Below are positions 25,176 to 33,726 of a DNA stretch of 64,000 bases, piece by piece. Position 1 is the first letter of the stretch; the number at the start of each line of letters is the position of its first letter. Origin of the DNA: JBGPLJ01 sp035644395 (GTDB taxonomy: Bacteria > Pseudomonadota > Gammaproteobacteria > Steroidobacterales > Steroidobacteraceae); contig DASQOR010000086.1 in NCBI GenBank assembly GCA_035644395.1, positions 62,001-126,000 on the forward strand, in the 5' to 3' direction. Made by a program: the position numbers and the translations under genes. The notes below the pieces were generated by a model. It was not told the origin of the DNA. It saw nothing but the letters and a program-made list of their open reading frames with translations, and searched no databases.

Positions 25176-26570
25176 TTGTTTGAGCGACCCGCGACCGGTG
25201 AGCGCGCCGTCCTGGTACGCATCGGCGTCGGCATACGCGCAACCCCCGAAGACCTCGAAGAGTTCCAGGCGCTGGCCAGTGCGGCGGGCGCCGTGCCCGT
25301 GGCCAGTGTCGGCGGCTATCGGTCACGGCCGGATCCGCGTTTCTTTCTCGGCAGCGGCAAGGCGGAGGAGGTACGGGACATCGCAAAGTCGCACGACGCC
25401 GACGTAGTGCTCGTCGATCACCCCTTGTCGCCGAGCCAGGAGCGCAACCTCGAAGAGCTGACGGGCAAGCGCGTCCTGGATCGCAACGGCCTCATCCTCG
25501 ACATCTTTGCCCAGCGGGCCCGCACTTTCGAAGGGAAGCTGCAAGTGGAACTCGCGCAGCTGAAACACATTCAGACACGCCTGGTCCGTGGCTGGACGCA
25601 TCTCGAGCGGCAGAAGGGCGGCATCGGCTTGCGCGGTCCGGGCGAGACCCAGCTCGAAACCGACCGGCGCCTGATCGCCAAGCGGATCAAGACGCTCCAG
25701 GGTCGAATCGAAAAGATCGGGCGGCAGCGCGAAACCGGCCGGCAGGTACGCAAGGAAGTGCCGGTGCCGACGGTCGCGATCGTCGGCTATACCAACGCCG
25801 GCAAGTCAACGCTCTTCAACCGGCTGACCGGCGCGCAGACCTTCGTCGCCGATCAGCTGTTCGCGACGCTTGATCCGACGGTGCGGCGCCTCGCATTGCC
25901 GCGCGCCCAGACCGTGGCGCTGGCGGACACCGTGGGTTTCATCCGCGACCTCCCGCACGAACTGGTGGCCGCCTTTCGATCGACGCTGCAGGAGGCGCGT
26001 GACTCGGCGCTGCTGCTGCATGTCGTCGACGTCAGCGATCCGGAACATGCGCAACGCATCACGCAGGTGAACGACGTGCTCGAGACGATCGGAGCCGGTG
26101 ACCTGCCGCAGGTCGAGGTCTACAACAAGATCGATCGCACCGGTCTCGAGGCGCGCGTCGAGCGCGGCAGCGGTCAGGTGGCCGGCAAGGCCTGGGTCAG
26201 CGCGGCGCTCGGCACGGGCCTCGACGCGCTGGCCGGACTCCTGGAAGGCATCCTGTTTCCGGACATCGGCCACCACCGGCTTGCCATCGAGCTGCGCGCG
26301 GCGGGCGTGCGTTCACAGCTCTATGAGCGCAAGCTCGTGCGCAGTGAAGCGGTGCGCGATGACGGCAGCTGGCTGATCGAGGCCGACCTGTCCGGCTCGC
26401 AATTGCAGGAACTTCTGCGCAAGCCCGGAGTCGCGGTCGAGCCGCGGCCCGCGCGGGCCAAGCCCCGCGTCAAGTCCCGGGTGAAATCGCGGCCCAAGGC
26501 GAAGCCGCCTTGTGTCCCCGGGAGGGCCTTCCTACAATCCGGTCGCTCCCGTCGTCGCGCCCAAGGTTGA
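25176..26570 (+). CDS. hflX: Ribosome-associated GTPase HflX
   Basis: 464 aa. GTPase that rescues stalled or heat-damaged ribosomes. N-terminal HflX domain (GSGKAEEVRDIAK, VDHPLSPSQERNLEE, VLDRNGLILDIFAQRA), the linker GGIGLRGPGETQLETDRRLI, then the G domain: GYTNAGKSTLFNRLTG, DTVGFIRDLPHELVAAF and YNKIDRTGL. The start is TTG (MFERP aligns with the MFDRY of E. coli), seven bases after AAGGAG. A Lys/Arg-rich C-terminal extension (KPRVKSRVKSRPKAKP) is an addition to the E. coli form. Confidence 0.95.
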   Translation: MFERPATGERAVLVRIGVGIRATPEDLEEFQALASAAGAVPVASVGGYRSRPDPRFFLGSGKAEEVRDIAKSHDADVVLVDHPLSPSQERNLEELTGKRVLDRNGLILDIFAQRARTFEGKLQVELAQLKHIQTRLVRGWTHLERQKGGIGLRGPGETQLETDRRLIAKRIKTLQGRIEKIGRQRETGRQVRKEVPVPTVAIVGYTNAGKSTLFNRLTGAQTFVADQLFATLDPTVRRLALPRAQTVALADTVGFIRDLPHELVAAFRSTLQEARDSALLLHVVDVSDPEHAQRITQVNDVLETIGAGDLPQVEVYNKIDRTGLEARVERGSGQVAGKAWVSAALGTGLDALAGLLEGILFPDIGHHRLAIELRAAGVRSQLYERKLVRSEAVRDDGSWLIEADLSGSQLQELLRKPGVAVEPRPARAKPRVKSRVKSRPKAKPPCVPGRAFLQSGRSRRRAQG

Positions 26571-26635
26571 TTGCGTGGTAACGCGGATTCTCTCTGATCG
26601 TCTTCTCACACAGACCACAGGCTGATCGACAACGT

Positions 26636-27751
26636 ATGGCATGGAACGAGCCGGGCGGCGGCAAGAATCCCTGGGACCGGCGCCCTAATCAGGGGTCGAA
26701 TCTCGACGACCTGGTGCGCAACTGGCAGCGCAAGTTGAGCGCGCTGTTTGGCGGGCGCCGTGGCGGCGGGTCGACCGGCGGCGGCACGGGCGGCGGCGCG
26801 CCGGGCTGGGGGCCGCTGGCCGCGGTCGTCGTCATCATCCTCATCGCCGTTTCCACTTTCTACCAGGTCGACGCGAGCGAAGCCGCGGTCATCCAGCGCT
26901 TCGGCAAGTACGACCGGGTGGTGAACTCGGGCTTTCATGTCAAGCTTCCCTGGCCGATCGAGAGCAAGAAGCTCGTGCCCGTGCAGAACTACGGCAGCAC
27001 GCAGGATCAGCAGACGATGCTCACGAAGGACGCCAACCTCGTGACCATCGAGCTCGGCGCCCAATATCTGCGCGAAGACCCGAAGAAGTACCTGTTCAAC
27101 GTGCAGAAGCCGGAAGATACGGTGCTGCAGGTCGTCGAGGCGGCGATCCGCGAAGTCGTCGGCCAGACGACGCTCGCGGAAGTGCTGGCGGCGAGCAGCC
27201 GCCTGGTCGTGATCGACAAGACCAAGGAACTCGCCCAGAAGACGCTCGACAGCTACGGCGCGGGGATCCGCATCACGACGGTGAACCTGACGAACGTCAA
27301 CGTGCCGGAAGCCGTGCGCGATTCCCAGCAGGACGCGAACAAGGCGGTCGAAGACCGCGGCCGCAGCATCGCCCAGGCCCAGACGTACAGCAACGACATC
27401 GTCCCGAAGGCGCGTGGCGCCGCCCAGGCACAGGTCCTGCAAGCCCAGGCCTACAAGGCGCAGGTTGTCGCGCTCGCGCAGGGCGACGCGGCCCGCTTCA
27501 ACCAGCTGCTGGTGGCTTATGAGCGTGCGCCGCAGGTCACGCGCAGCCGCCTCTATTACGAAACGATCGAGCAGGTGCTCGCGAATTCGAAAAAGGTCAT
27601 CGTGGACACGCGCGGCAACGGCCAGATCCTCTACCTGCCGCTCGACAAGCTGATGGAGTCGGGCGCCGGGGGCTTGCCCGCGCTGCAGCGTGATGCCCAG
27701 GGTCGCGCCGCCTCCGATGTGGCGTCGGACGCCGCGCGGGGGAGCCGCTGA
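26636..27751 (+). CDS. hflK: FtsH protease modulator HflK
   Basis: 371 aa. With HflC forms the SPFH-domain cage around FtsH in the inner membrane. Start MAWNEPGGGKNPW as in E. coli, a Gly-rich segment (RRGGGSTGGGTGGG), one membrane helix (LAAVVVIILIAVSTFYQV, about 60-78), then the SPFH/Band 7 domain (EAAVIQRFGKYDRVVNSGFH) and an Ala/Gln-rich coiled coil (RGAAQAQVLQAQAYKAQVV). Overlaps hflC by one base. Confidence 0.94.
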   Translation: MAWNEPGGGKNPWDRRPNQGSNLDDLVRNWQRKLSALFGGRRGGGSTGGGTGGGAPGWGPLAAVVVIILIAVSTFYQVDASEAAVIQRFGKYDRVVNSGFHVKLPWPIESKKLVPVQNYGSTQDQQTMLTKDANLVTIELGAQYLREDPKKYLFNVQKPEDTVLQVVEAAIREVVGQTTLAEVLAASSRLVVIDKTKELAQKTLDSYGAGIRITTVNLTNVNVPEAVRDSQQDANKAVEDRGRSIAQAQTYSNDIVPKARGAAQAQVLQAQAYKAQVVALAQGDAARFNQLLVAYERAPQVTRSRLYYETIEQVLANSKKVIVDTRGNGQILYLPLDKLMESGAGGLPALQRDAQGRAASDVASDAARGSR

Positions 27752-28623
27752 TGAGCAATCGCGCACTCGCCATCATCGTCGCGGCGGCGGCCGCGCTCGG
27801 CCTCGTCTGGTGGTCGGCATTCACCGTGAGCGAGACCCAGCTCGCGATCAAGCTCACCTTCAAGGAAATCGTGCGGGCGGATTACCAGCCGGGCCTGCAT
27901 TTCATGACGCCGTTCTGGATCGATTCGGTCGAGAAGTATCCGAAGATGATCCTCACGGAGAGCTTCAACGGCGAGCAGTTCCTCACCAACGAGAACAAGC
28001 AGCTCGACGTCGCCTTCTACATCAAGTGGCGTATATCGGACGTCACGAAGTACCGCCTGACCACCGGCGGCCAGCGCGAAATCGCAAAGCTGCGGCTCGG
28101 CGACATCGTGCGCGACGGCATCAAGCGGGCGGCGCAGCGGCGATCGCTCGAGCAATTTGTCGCGGCGGAGCGCTCGGAACTCATGGACGACATGCTGACG
28201 GGCGCGCGGACCTCCGTGCAGCAGCTCGGCATCACGATCGTCGACGTGCGCATGCAACGGGTGGAGCTCCCCGACGTCGTCATCAGCTCGGTATATGAGC
28301 GCATGCGGCAGGACTATCGCGCGCTTGCGGCGCGCTACCGTGCCGAGGGCGAGGAAATCGCGCAGCGCACGCGCGCGGAAGCGGAGCGGGACCGGGTGGA
28401 GATCCTCGCGGAGGCGACGCGGCAGGCGCAGCAGCTGCGCGGCGAAGGCGACGCGCTCGCGACCGACATCTACTCGAAAGCCTATACCAAGAATCCCGAG
28501 TTCTATTCGTTCTATCGAAGTCTCGAGGCCTATCGAAATGCGCTCGGCCGCGAGAACGACGTGATGGTGCTCGCGCCGGACAGCGAGTTCTTCAAGTACC
28601 TCAAGAATTCAAGCGGCAAGTAA
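27751..28623 (+). CDS. hflC: FtsH protease modulator HflC
   Basis: 290 aa. Partner of HflK. N-terminal membrane helix (AIIVAAAAALGLVWWSAF), SPFH domain (ETQLAIKLTFKEIVR, YQPGLHFMTPF), then VDVRMQRVELPDVVISSVYERM and the coiled coil AEGEEIAQRTRAEAERDRVE. The end PDSEFFKYLKNSSGK matches the family. ATG overlaps the hflK stop (TGATG); purA follows after five bases. Confidence 0.94.
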   Translation: MSNRALAIIVAAAAALGLVWWSAFTVSETQLAIKLTFKEIVRADYQPGLHFMTPFWIDSVEKYPKMILTESFNGEQFLTNENKQLDVAFYIKWRISDVTKYRLTTGGQREIAKLRLGDIVRDGIKRAAQRRSLEQFVAAERSELMDDMLTGARTSVQQLGITIVDVRMQRVELPDVVISSVYERMRQDYRALAARYRAEGEEIAQRTRAEAERDRVEILAEATRQAQQLRGEGDALATDIYSKAYTKNPEFYSFYRSLEAYRNALGRENDVMVLAPDSEFFKYLKNSSGK

Positions 28624-28628
28624 TCCCG

Positions 28629-29921
28629 TTGGGCAAGAACGTAGTCGTCATCGGGACCCAGTGGGGCGACGAGGGCAAGGGCAAAGTCGTCGACCTTCTG
28701 ACCGAGCGTGCATCCGCGGTCGTCCGCTTCCAGGGCGGACATAACGCCGGCCACACGCTCGTCATCGGTGGCGAGAAGACCATCCTCTCGCTCATTCCCG
28801 CCGGAATCCTGCGGCCGAACGTGCGTTGCTTCATCGGTAACGGCGCCGTGCTGTCGCTGCCGGCGTTGCTGTCGGAAGCGGACATGCTGCTCGCCAAGGG
28901 CGTGCCGGTGTTCGAGCGGCTCGGCGTGAGCCCCGCCTGTCCGCTCATTCTCCCGTCGCATATTTCGCTCGACAAGGCCCGCGAACACGCCAAGGGCTCG
29001 AAGGCGATCGGCACGACCGGCCGCGGCATCGGGCCGGCGTACGAGGACAAGGTTGCGCGGCGGGCGCTGCGCGTTTCCGATCTCTTCCATCGCGAGGAGT
29101 TCGCGGCCAAGCTCGGCGAAATTCTCGACTACCACAATTTCCTGCTGCGCCAGTATTACGGCGTCGAGGCCGTCGATTTCCAGCGCACGCTCGATGAGAC
29201 GCTTGCGCAGGCGGAGCACGTGCGGCCGATCGTCACGGACGTGACGCTGGCGCTCGATGACATCCAGAAGAAGGGCGGCAACATCCTCTTCGAGGGCGCG
29301 CAAGGGGCGATGCTCGACGTCGATCTCGGCACTTATCCTTTCGTGACCTCGTCGAACACGACGGCCGGCGGCGCCGCGACCGGCACGGGCCTCGGTCCGC
29401 GGAACATTCATTACGTGCTCGGCATCGTCAAGGCCTATGCCACGCGCGTCGGAGGCGGGCCGTTTCCGACCGAGCTTTTCGACGAATCGGGCGAACACCT
29501 CTCGCGCGTCGGCCACGAGTTCGGGGCGGTGACGGGCCGCCGGCGGCGCTGCGGCTGGTTCGATGCCGTGGCCCTGCGGCGCGCCGTCATCAACAGCAGC
29601 GTGTCCGGCCTTTGCATCATGAAGCTCGACGTGCTCGACGGCCTCGACACGATCCGCGTGTGCGTGAACTACAAGCTCCACGGCAAGAGCATCGATTGTG
29701 CGCCCGCTATCCCCGATGTCTTCGCCGAGTGCGAGCCGGTCTACGAGGAATGGCCGGGCTGGAAGCAGTCGACGATCGGCATCACCGACTACGCCGGGCT
29801 GCCGGCGAATGCCCGCCGCTATCTCGAACGCCTGAGCGAGCTCGTCGGCGTCCCGCCCGACATCGTCTCGACGGGCCCGGACCGGGCGCAAACCATCGTG
29901 CTCAGGGACCCGTTCGGCTGA
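28629..29921 (+). CDS. purA: Adenylosuccinate synthetase
   Basis: 430 aa. Converts IMP and aspartate to adenylosuccinate with GTP. GTQWGDEGKGKVVDLL, GGHNAGHTLVIGGEK, GTTGRGIGPAYEDK, FEGAQGAMLDVDLGTYPFVT and GTPT-region equivalents are all in place. The start is TTG (MGKNVVVIG) with only a weak purine-rich sequence upstream. It closes the nnr-purA block; its last 20 bases overlap the convergent gene. Confidence 0.95.
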   Translation: MGKNVVVIGTQWGDEGKGKVVDLLTERASAVVRFQGGHNAGHTLVIGGEKTILSLIPAGILRPNVRCFIGNGAVLSLPALLSEADMLLAKGVPVFERLGVSPACPLILPSHISLDKAREHAKGSKAIGTTGRGIGPAYEDKVARRALRVSDLFHREEFAAKLGEILDYHNFLLRQYYGVEAVDFQRTLDETLAQAEHVRPIVTDVTLALDDIQKKGGNILFEGAQGAMLDVDLGTYPFVTSSNTTAGGAATGTGLGPRNIHYVLGIVKAYATRVGGGPFPTELFDESGEHLSRVGHEFGAVTGRRRRCGWFDAVALRRAVINSSVSGLCIMKLDVLDGLDTIRVCVNYKLHGKSIDCAPAIPDVFAECEPVYEEWPGWKQSTIGITDYAGLPANARRYLERLSELVGVPPDIVSTGPDRAQTIVLRDPFG

Positions 29922-30837
29922 GCTGTTCGAAGAAGGCGACCCAGCGCAGCTCGATGCTGAAGCGCACCCTGGCGTCCGTGAAGCTCGGGTCCTGGAACGC
30001 CGTGTGCGGCGCGCGCCACGCCACGGAGCGGTCGGAATCGTAGAACTTGATGAGCAGCACCTCCTCGCGCGTCATCCTCGGGAAATACCACCACCGATGG
30101 CGCGGATTGAAGCGGAATACGGACGCCGCCGGCAGCAGCTCTTCACCGGGAATGGCGGCCACCGCGGCTTCGGGCGTCGGCAGGGAATCGACGATGACCA
30201 GTGTGTTGGTGACGCCTTCCTCCGGGTCGAGGCTGCGCCCATCGCAGACGGCGAGCGGCCAGTCCTGTGGCGGCTCCGAAAATGCGCGCCAGAAACTGCC
30301 ACAGATGAAGCGCTGGTAGCCGGGCCCGCCGGGTGCGTGCTTTTCATAGAGATTCTGCGCGAGGCGATGCGCCTGCGCCGGCGCGAAGTCGACATGCGCC
30401 TCGGCGGCCGGCGGCTGCACGCCGCCCTGATGGCTGTAGCCCACGGTGCGCCGTTCGAATTTCGTCAGATCGCCCGACGTGCGCACCATCCAGGCCATCG
30501 GCACCACGCGCGAGGCGCCGGTCGCCGACCGCACGCCTTGCGCGACTTCTTCCGCGTAGCCGCTGTCGACCGCGGAGCGATCCATGAAATCGGTGACGCG
30601 CGAGGGCATGCGGAACAGCTGAAAGCCGTGCGTCTCGAGCCGGATGCCGTCCTGGAATGGCCGGGCATCGCGCACTTTCACCTCGAACGGCTGGTAGCGG
30701 CCGGTGTTGATTTCAACGCCGGCGGCGACGAAGCGGCGATTCACGCCGCAATCGCTCACGAGATAGGCGATCTTCGCATCCACGCAGCGGGCGCCATCCT
30801 CGTGCGCCCGGCGCGTGCTTTCGGGTTGCGCGGCCAT
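29902..30837 (-). CDS. CmcJ/NvfI (AsaB/GA4-desaturase) family oxidoreductase
   Basis: 311 aa. Members of this family are non-haem iron or related oxidoreductases of secondary metabolism. Visible landmarks are EAHVDFAPAQ with a metal-ligand-like His-x-Asp, RFICGSFWRAFSEPPQDWPLAVCDGRSL, WWYFPRMTREEVLLIKFYDS and AWRAPHTAFQDP. It is a lone gene, convergent with purA. The ATG at 30837 was chosen because a -10-like TATCAT lies nine bases before it, which would make a leaderless mRNA; an upstream in-frame start would only add a run of basic residues. Substrate unknown. Confidence 0.78.
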   Translation of the reverse strand: MAAQPESTRRAHEDGARCVDAKIAYLVSDCGVNRRFVAAGVEINTGRYQPFEVKVRDARPFQDGIRLETHGFQLFRMPSRVTDFMDRSAVDSGYAEEVAQGVRSATGASRVVPMAWMVRTSGDLTKFERRTVGYSHQGGVQPPAAEAHVDFAPAQAHRLAQNLYEKHAPGGPGYQRFICGSFWRAFSEPPQDWPLAVCDGRSLDPEEGVTNTLVIVDSLPTPEAAVAAIPGEELLPAASVFRFNPRHRWWYFPRMTREEVLLIKFYDSDRSVAWRAPHTAFQDPSFTDARVRFSIELRWVAFFEQLSRTGP

Positions 30838-30846
30838 GACGCGGGA

Positions 30847-30852
30847 ATGATA
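30847..30852 (-). promoter_or_regulatory. -10-like TATCAT before the CmcJ-like gene
   Basis: TATCAT on the minus strand, nine bases before the ATG at 30837, and no ribosome site between them. The -35 is not recognisable. It suggests a leaderless or near-leaderless transcript. Confidence 0.35.
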
Positions 30853-30994
30853 GCGAGTCGGTCGCCGATTCGCATGCCGGGCGAACGGTTCTCCGTTCCC
30901 TGCCAATCGACGGCGAGTTCCCTCTCGCTCGGGTTCGCGCCGGCGTCGCCCGTTACGATACGAACATCGACACCCGGCGGCCGAGGGTCCACCT

Positions 30995-31756
30995 GTGCTG
31001 ACGCTCTATCACGCGGAACCGATCGCGAATTCGCTCAAGAGCCTGATCCCGCTCAAGGAGAAGGGACTCGAGTTCAGGAGCGTCTACGTCGACCTGCACA
31101 AGTTCGAGCAGCACCAGCCCTGGTTCATCGCCATCAATCCGGAAGGGCAGGTGCCGGTGCTCGACCACGACGGCACGATCGTCACGCACACCACGGTGAT
31201 CAACGAGTACCTCGAGGACGTCTTTCCCGCGGCACCGCCGCTCAGGCCCGCGGATGCCGCCGGCAGGGCGCGCATGCGCTACTGGAACAAGTTCATCGAC
31301 GAACACGTGATGAACTACGTTTCCATGCACGGCTGGCATCGCATGGTCGGCATCATCGCCCGCTCGGTCGAGGCGGGCGAGTTCGAAAAACTCCTCGCAC
31401 GCATCCCCTTGCACGAGCAGCGGGAGAAATGGCGCACGGCCCGGTCCGGCTTCAGCGAAGCGGACCTGGCCAATGCGACGCGCAAGGTCGAGGTGGCGGT
31501 CGACAAGGTGGAACGGCAGCTCACGCAGGCGCCCTGGCTCGCGGGCGACATGTTCACGCTCGCGGACATCAATTTCCTGTCCCATTGCGGCCTCGCGCTC
31601 GATCGCCTGTTCCCCGAGATGAACGCGAAGACGCGTGCACCGCGGCTCATCGACTGGGTCGAGCGCGCGAAAGCCCGCCCGGGCGTAAAGGCGGCGCTGG
31701 CCATGCCCGATCATACGAATCCCGCCCTGCGCACATTCACGGGGCACGCCCGCTGA
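30995..31756 (+). CDS. Glutathione S-transferase, LigF-like (beta-etherase type)
   Basis: 253 aa. The N-terminal thioredoxin-like domain runs LYHAEPIANSLKSLIPLKEK, then KFEQHQPWFIAINPEGQVPV and TTVINEYLEDVFP; the C-terminal helical domain includes PLHEQREKWRTARSGFSEADL. These stretches resemble LigF, the glutathione-dependent enzyme that cleaves beta-aryl ethers of lignin. The Ser at position 13 corresponds to the catalytic-site Ser14 of LigF. GTG start, seven bases after GAGGG. A stand-alone gene; no LigD/LigE/LigG partner in the window, so the substrate may differ. Confidence 0.82.
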   Translation: MLTLYHAEPIANSLKSLIPLKEKGLEFRSVYVDLHKFEQHQPWFIAINPEGQVPVLDHDGTIVTHTTVINEYLEDVFPAAPPLRPADAAGRARMRYWNKFIDEHVMNYVSMHGWHRMVGIIARSVEAGEFEKLLARIPLHEQREKWRTARSGFSEADLANATRKVEVAVDKVERQLTQAPWLAGDMFTLADINFLSHCGLALDRLFPEMNAKTRAPRLIDWVERAKARPGVKAALAMPDHTNPALRTFTGHAR

Positions 31757-31769
31757 GGCGACTGCCCGT

Positions 31770-32525
31770 TCACGTCGGCGGGCTTTCGACCCCCAGCTCG
31801 CGAAGGATCGACACCCGCATTGCCTGCGCTTCCGGGCTCGAGAGCCGCCGCGGATGGGTAAATGGCACGTGGAACGACGCCTGGATGGTCGCCGGACGGG
31901 CCGAGAGCACGAGGATGCGATCGGCAAGATGGATCGCTTCCTCGACGTCATGCGTGACGAGCAGCACCGTGTGACGCTCTTCGCCGAGGACCCGCAGCAG
32001 CTCGTTCCTCATGCGCAGGTTCATGAGCGCATCGAGCGCCGAGAACGGCTCGTCCATGTACAGGATTTCCGGCTTCACCACGAGTGCGCGGGCAAGTTCG
32101 GCGCGCTTCAACATTCCACCCGACAGCTCGTGCGGGTAGCTCGACTCGAAGCCGCGCAGCCCGACCATCGCCGCGTAGTGGTCGGCGAGCGCTTCCTTGT
32201 CGTCGTGCACGTGGCCGTTGAGCCCGAACATGAGGTTCTGCTGCACGGTGAGCCACGGAAAGACGGAGCCCTGCTGCGAGATGAGGATGCCCTTCGAGCT
32301 CGGCTTGTCCGACGGCCGTCCGTCAATGGCGACGCCGCCGCCGTCGGCACGCTCGAAGCCCGCAACGATGCTGAGCAGCGTCGACTTGCCGCAGCCGGAA
32401 GGCCCGACGATCGCCACCGTCTCGCCGTCGCTCACCGAGAAGCTGATGTCCTTGAGGACCGGCAGCGCTCCGGTGTCGGACGGAAACTCCTTGCTGACGC
32501 CGGTGACGGCGATCTTAGCGGGCAT
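31770..32525 (-). CDS. ABC transporter ATP-binding protein (NrtD/TauB/SsuB type)
   Basis: 251 aa. Energises the importer whose permease lies just upstream. Walker A is GPSGCGKSTLLS, the Q-loop region is ISQQGSVFPWLTV, the signature LSGGMLKRAELARAL, and Walker B ILYMDEPFSALDAL, followed by the switch His in LLVTHDVEEAI. The signature has Met-Leu where LSGGMRQR is usual. ATG at 32525, overlapping the permease stop by 11 bases. It is last in a five-gene minus-strand operon that also has Sco and cupredoxin genes. Substrate not predictable; the type imports nitrate, sulfonates, taurine and related small anions or thiamine precursors. Confidence 0.9.
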   Translation of the reverse strand: MPAKIAVTGVSKEFPSDTGALPVLKDISFSVSDGETVAIVGPSGCGKSTLLSIVAGFERADGGGVAIDGRPSDKPSSKGILISQQGSVFPWLTVQQNLMFGLNGHVHDDKEALADHYAAMVGLRGFESSYPHELSGGMLKRAELARALVVKPEILYMDEPFSALDALMNLRMRNELLRVLGEERHTVLLVTHDVEEAIHLADRILVLSARPATIQASFHVPFTHPRRLSSPEAQAMRVSILRELGVESPPT

Positions 32526-33270
32526 AGCGCCACCGAACCGACTTGAGTCTCTCGAGCAGTCGCATCGTGCCGTCGAGCAATAGCCCGATGAGGCCGATGA
32601 TGCACATGCCGGCGATGACGAGGTCATAGCGATTGCCGGCGTTGCGTGAATCGATGATGAGGTAGCCGAGGCCCGACCGCAGCGCGATCATTTCGGCGGC
32701 AACGACGACGAGCCAGGCGACGCCGAGGCCGATCCGCATGCCGACGATGATCTGCGGCAGCACCGCGGGAATGACCACCTGGCGAAAGAGCGTGTAGCGG
32801 GAAACGCCGAAGTTGCCGGCGGCACGCAAGTAGCGCCGCTCGATGGTGTGCACGCCGACCGTGGTCTGGACCACCATCGGAAAAACCGAGGAAATGAAGA
32901 TGAGGTAGATCGGCGATGCGTTGCCGACACCGAACCAGAGAATGGCAATCGGGATCCAGGCGATCGGCGAGATCGGTCGCAGCATCTGGAAGATGGGATT
33001 CAGCGTCACGAACGCCCCGCGCACCCATCCCATCCACAGCCCGAGCGGAACGGCGAAGGCGACCGCGAGCAGGAACCCGCTCGACACGCGAAAGAGCGAA
33101 GCGCCGATATGATTCCACAGCGTGCCGTCGCGAATCAGCTCGCCGGCCCCGGTGACGACCTGCCACGGTGTCGGGAAGATCACGCTGCCCGTTGCAATGA
33201 CAACGACCCACCACACCGCAATAAGCACCGCGATGACGGTCAAGGAGGGCAGAATTCTCTTCAGCTTCAT
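32515..33270 (-). CDS. ABC transporter permease (NrtB/TauC/SsuC type)
   Basis: 251 aa with about six membrane helices (e.g. LTVIAVLIAVWWVVVIATGS at the N-terminus and LVIAGMCIIGLIGLLLDG near the end). The EAA loop is present as YLRAAGNFGVSRYTLFRQVVIPAVLPQI, the site that contacts the ATPase; its usual EAA is ERR-YLRAA here. It forms the inner-membrane channel of the importer. It lies 30 bases after the cupredoxin gene, the largest gap in this operon. Confidence 0.9.
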   Translation of the reverse strand: MKLKRILPSLTVIAVLIAVWWVVVIATGSVIFPTPWQVVTGAGELIRDGTLWNHIGASLFRVSSGFLLAVAFAVPLGLWMGWVRGAFVTLNPIFQMLRPISPIAWIPIAILWFGVGNASPIYLIFISSVFPMVVQTTVGVHTIERRYLRAAGNFGVSRYTLFRQVVIPAVLPQIIVGMRIGLGVAWLVVVAAEMIALRSGLGYLIIDSRNAGNRYDLVIAGMCIIGLIGLLLDGTMRLLERLKSVRWRYAR

Positions 33271-33300
33271 CCGACTCGATCCTCTGCGGGGTCGTCCACC

Positions 33301-33726
33301 CTATGCATGCAGCAAGCGGCTCACCCGCCACCGGATGCGCGCCCACGGCGATTCGGGTTTCGGGTCCACCACTATAGTCATCTGGCCGCTCAAGTGCGCC
33401 GTGCAGGCGAATGTGTAGCTCGAGGCGACTTCGAACGGCAGCCGGAAGCTCTGTCCCGGCATCATGAGCGTCGGGCCGAAGATCTGCGGCACGTCGTCAA
33501 GATTGCGCAGCACCAGAATATCCTGAAGCCCGAGGGTCAGGCGAATCTGGGCGGGGAGGATCTCGACCTTGCTGCCCGACATGCGCCGCGCCCAGGTGCC
33601 CTTCGGTATCTCGAACACCGCTTCCTGCGTCGGAACCCTGATTGGCGCGAAACCGGCCCAGACCGCCGGTCCGAGCAGGACCAACGCGGCGAGCATGGCG
33701 AGCGCGCGTTTACGCAATGGACTCAT
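33301..33726 (-). CDS. Membrane-anchored cupredoxin-domain protein
   Basis: 141 aa. An N-terminal signal/anchor (ALAMLAALVLLGPAVWAGF) is followed by one cupredoxin-like beta-barrel facing the periplasm. The C-terminal copper-site pattern is FACTAHLSGQMTIVV: Cys108, His111 and Met116 as in blue copper proteins. The first His ligand is not present; position 81 (DDVPQIFG) is Gln. It overlaps the Sco gene upstream by four bases, so the two are coupled. It may hold or hand over copper, or be a copper sensor of the transporter; function not established. Confidence 0.78.
   Translation of the reverse strand: MSPLRKRALAMLAALVLLGPAVWAGFAPIRVPTQEAVFEIPKGTWARRMSGSKVEILPAQIRLTLGLQDILVLRNLDDVPQIFGPTLMMPGQSFRLPFEVASSYTFACTAHLSGQMTIVVDPKPESPWARIRWRVSRLLHA

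Noticed and set aside
30004..31974. A 656-codon plus-strand frame running across three genes
   Set aside because: It crosses the CmcJ-like gene antisense and reads the GST out of frame; no domain or ribosome site.
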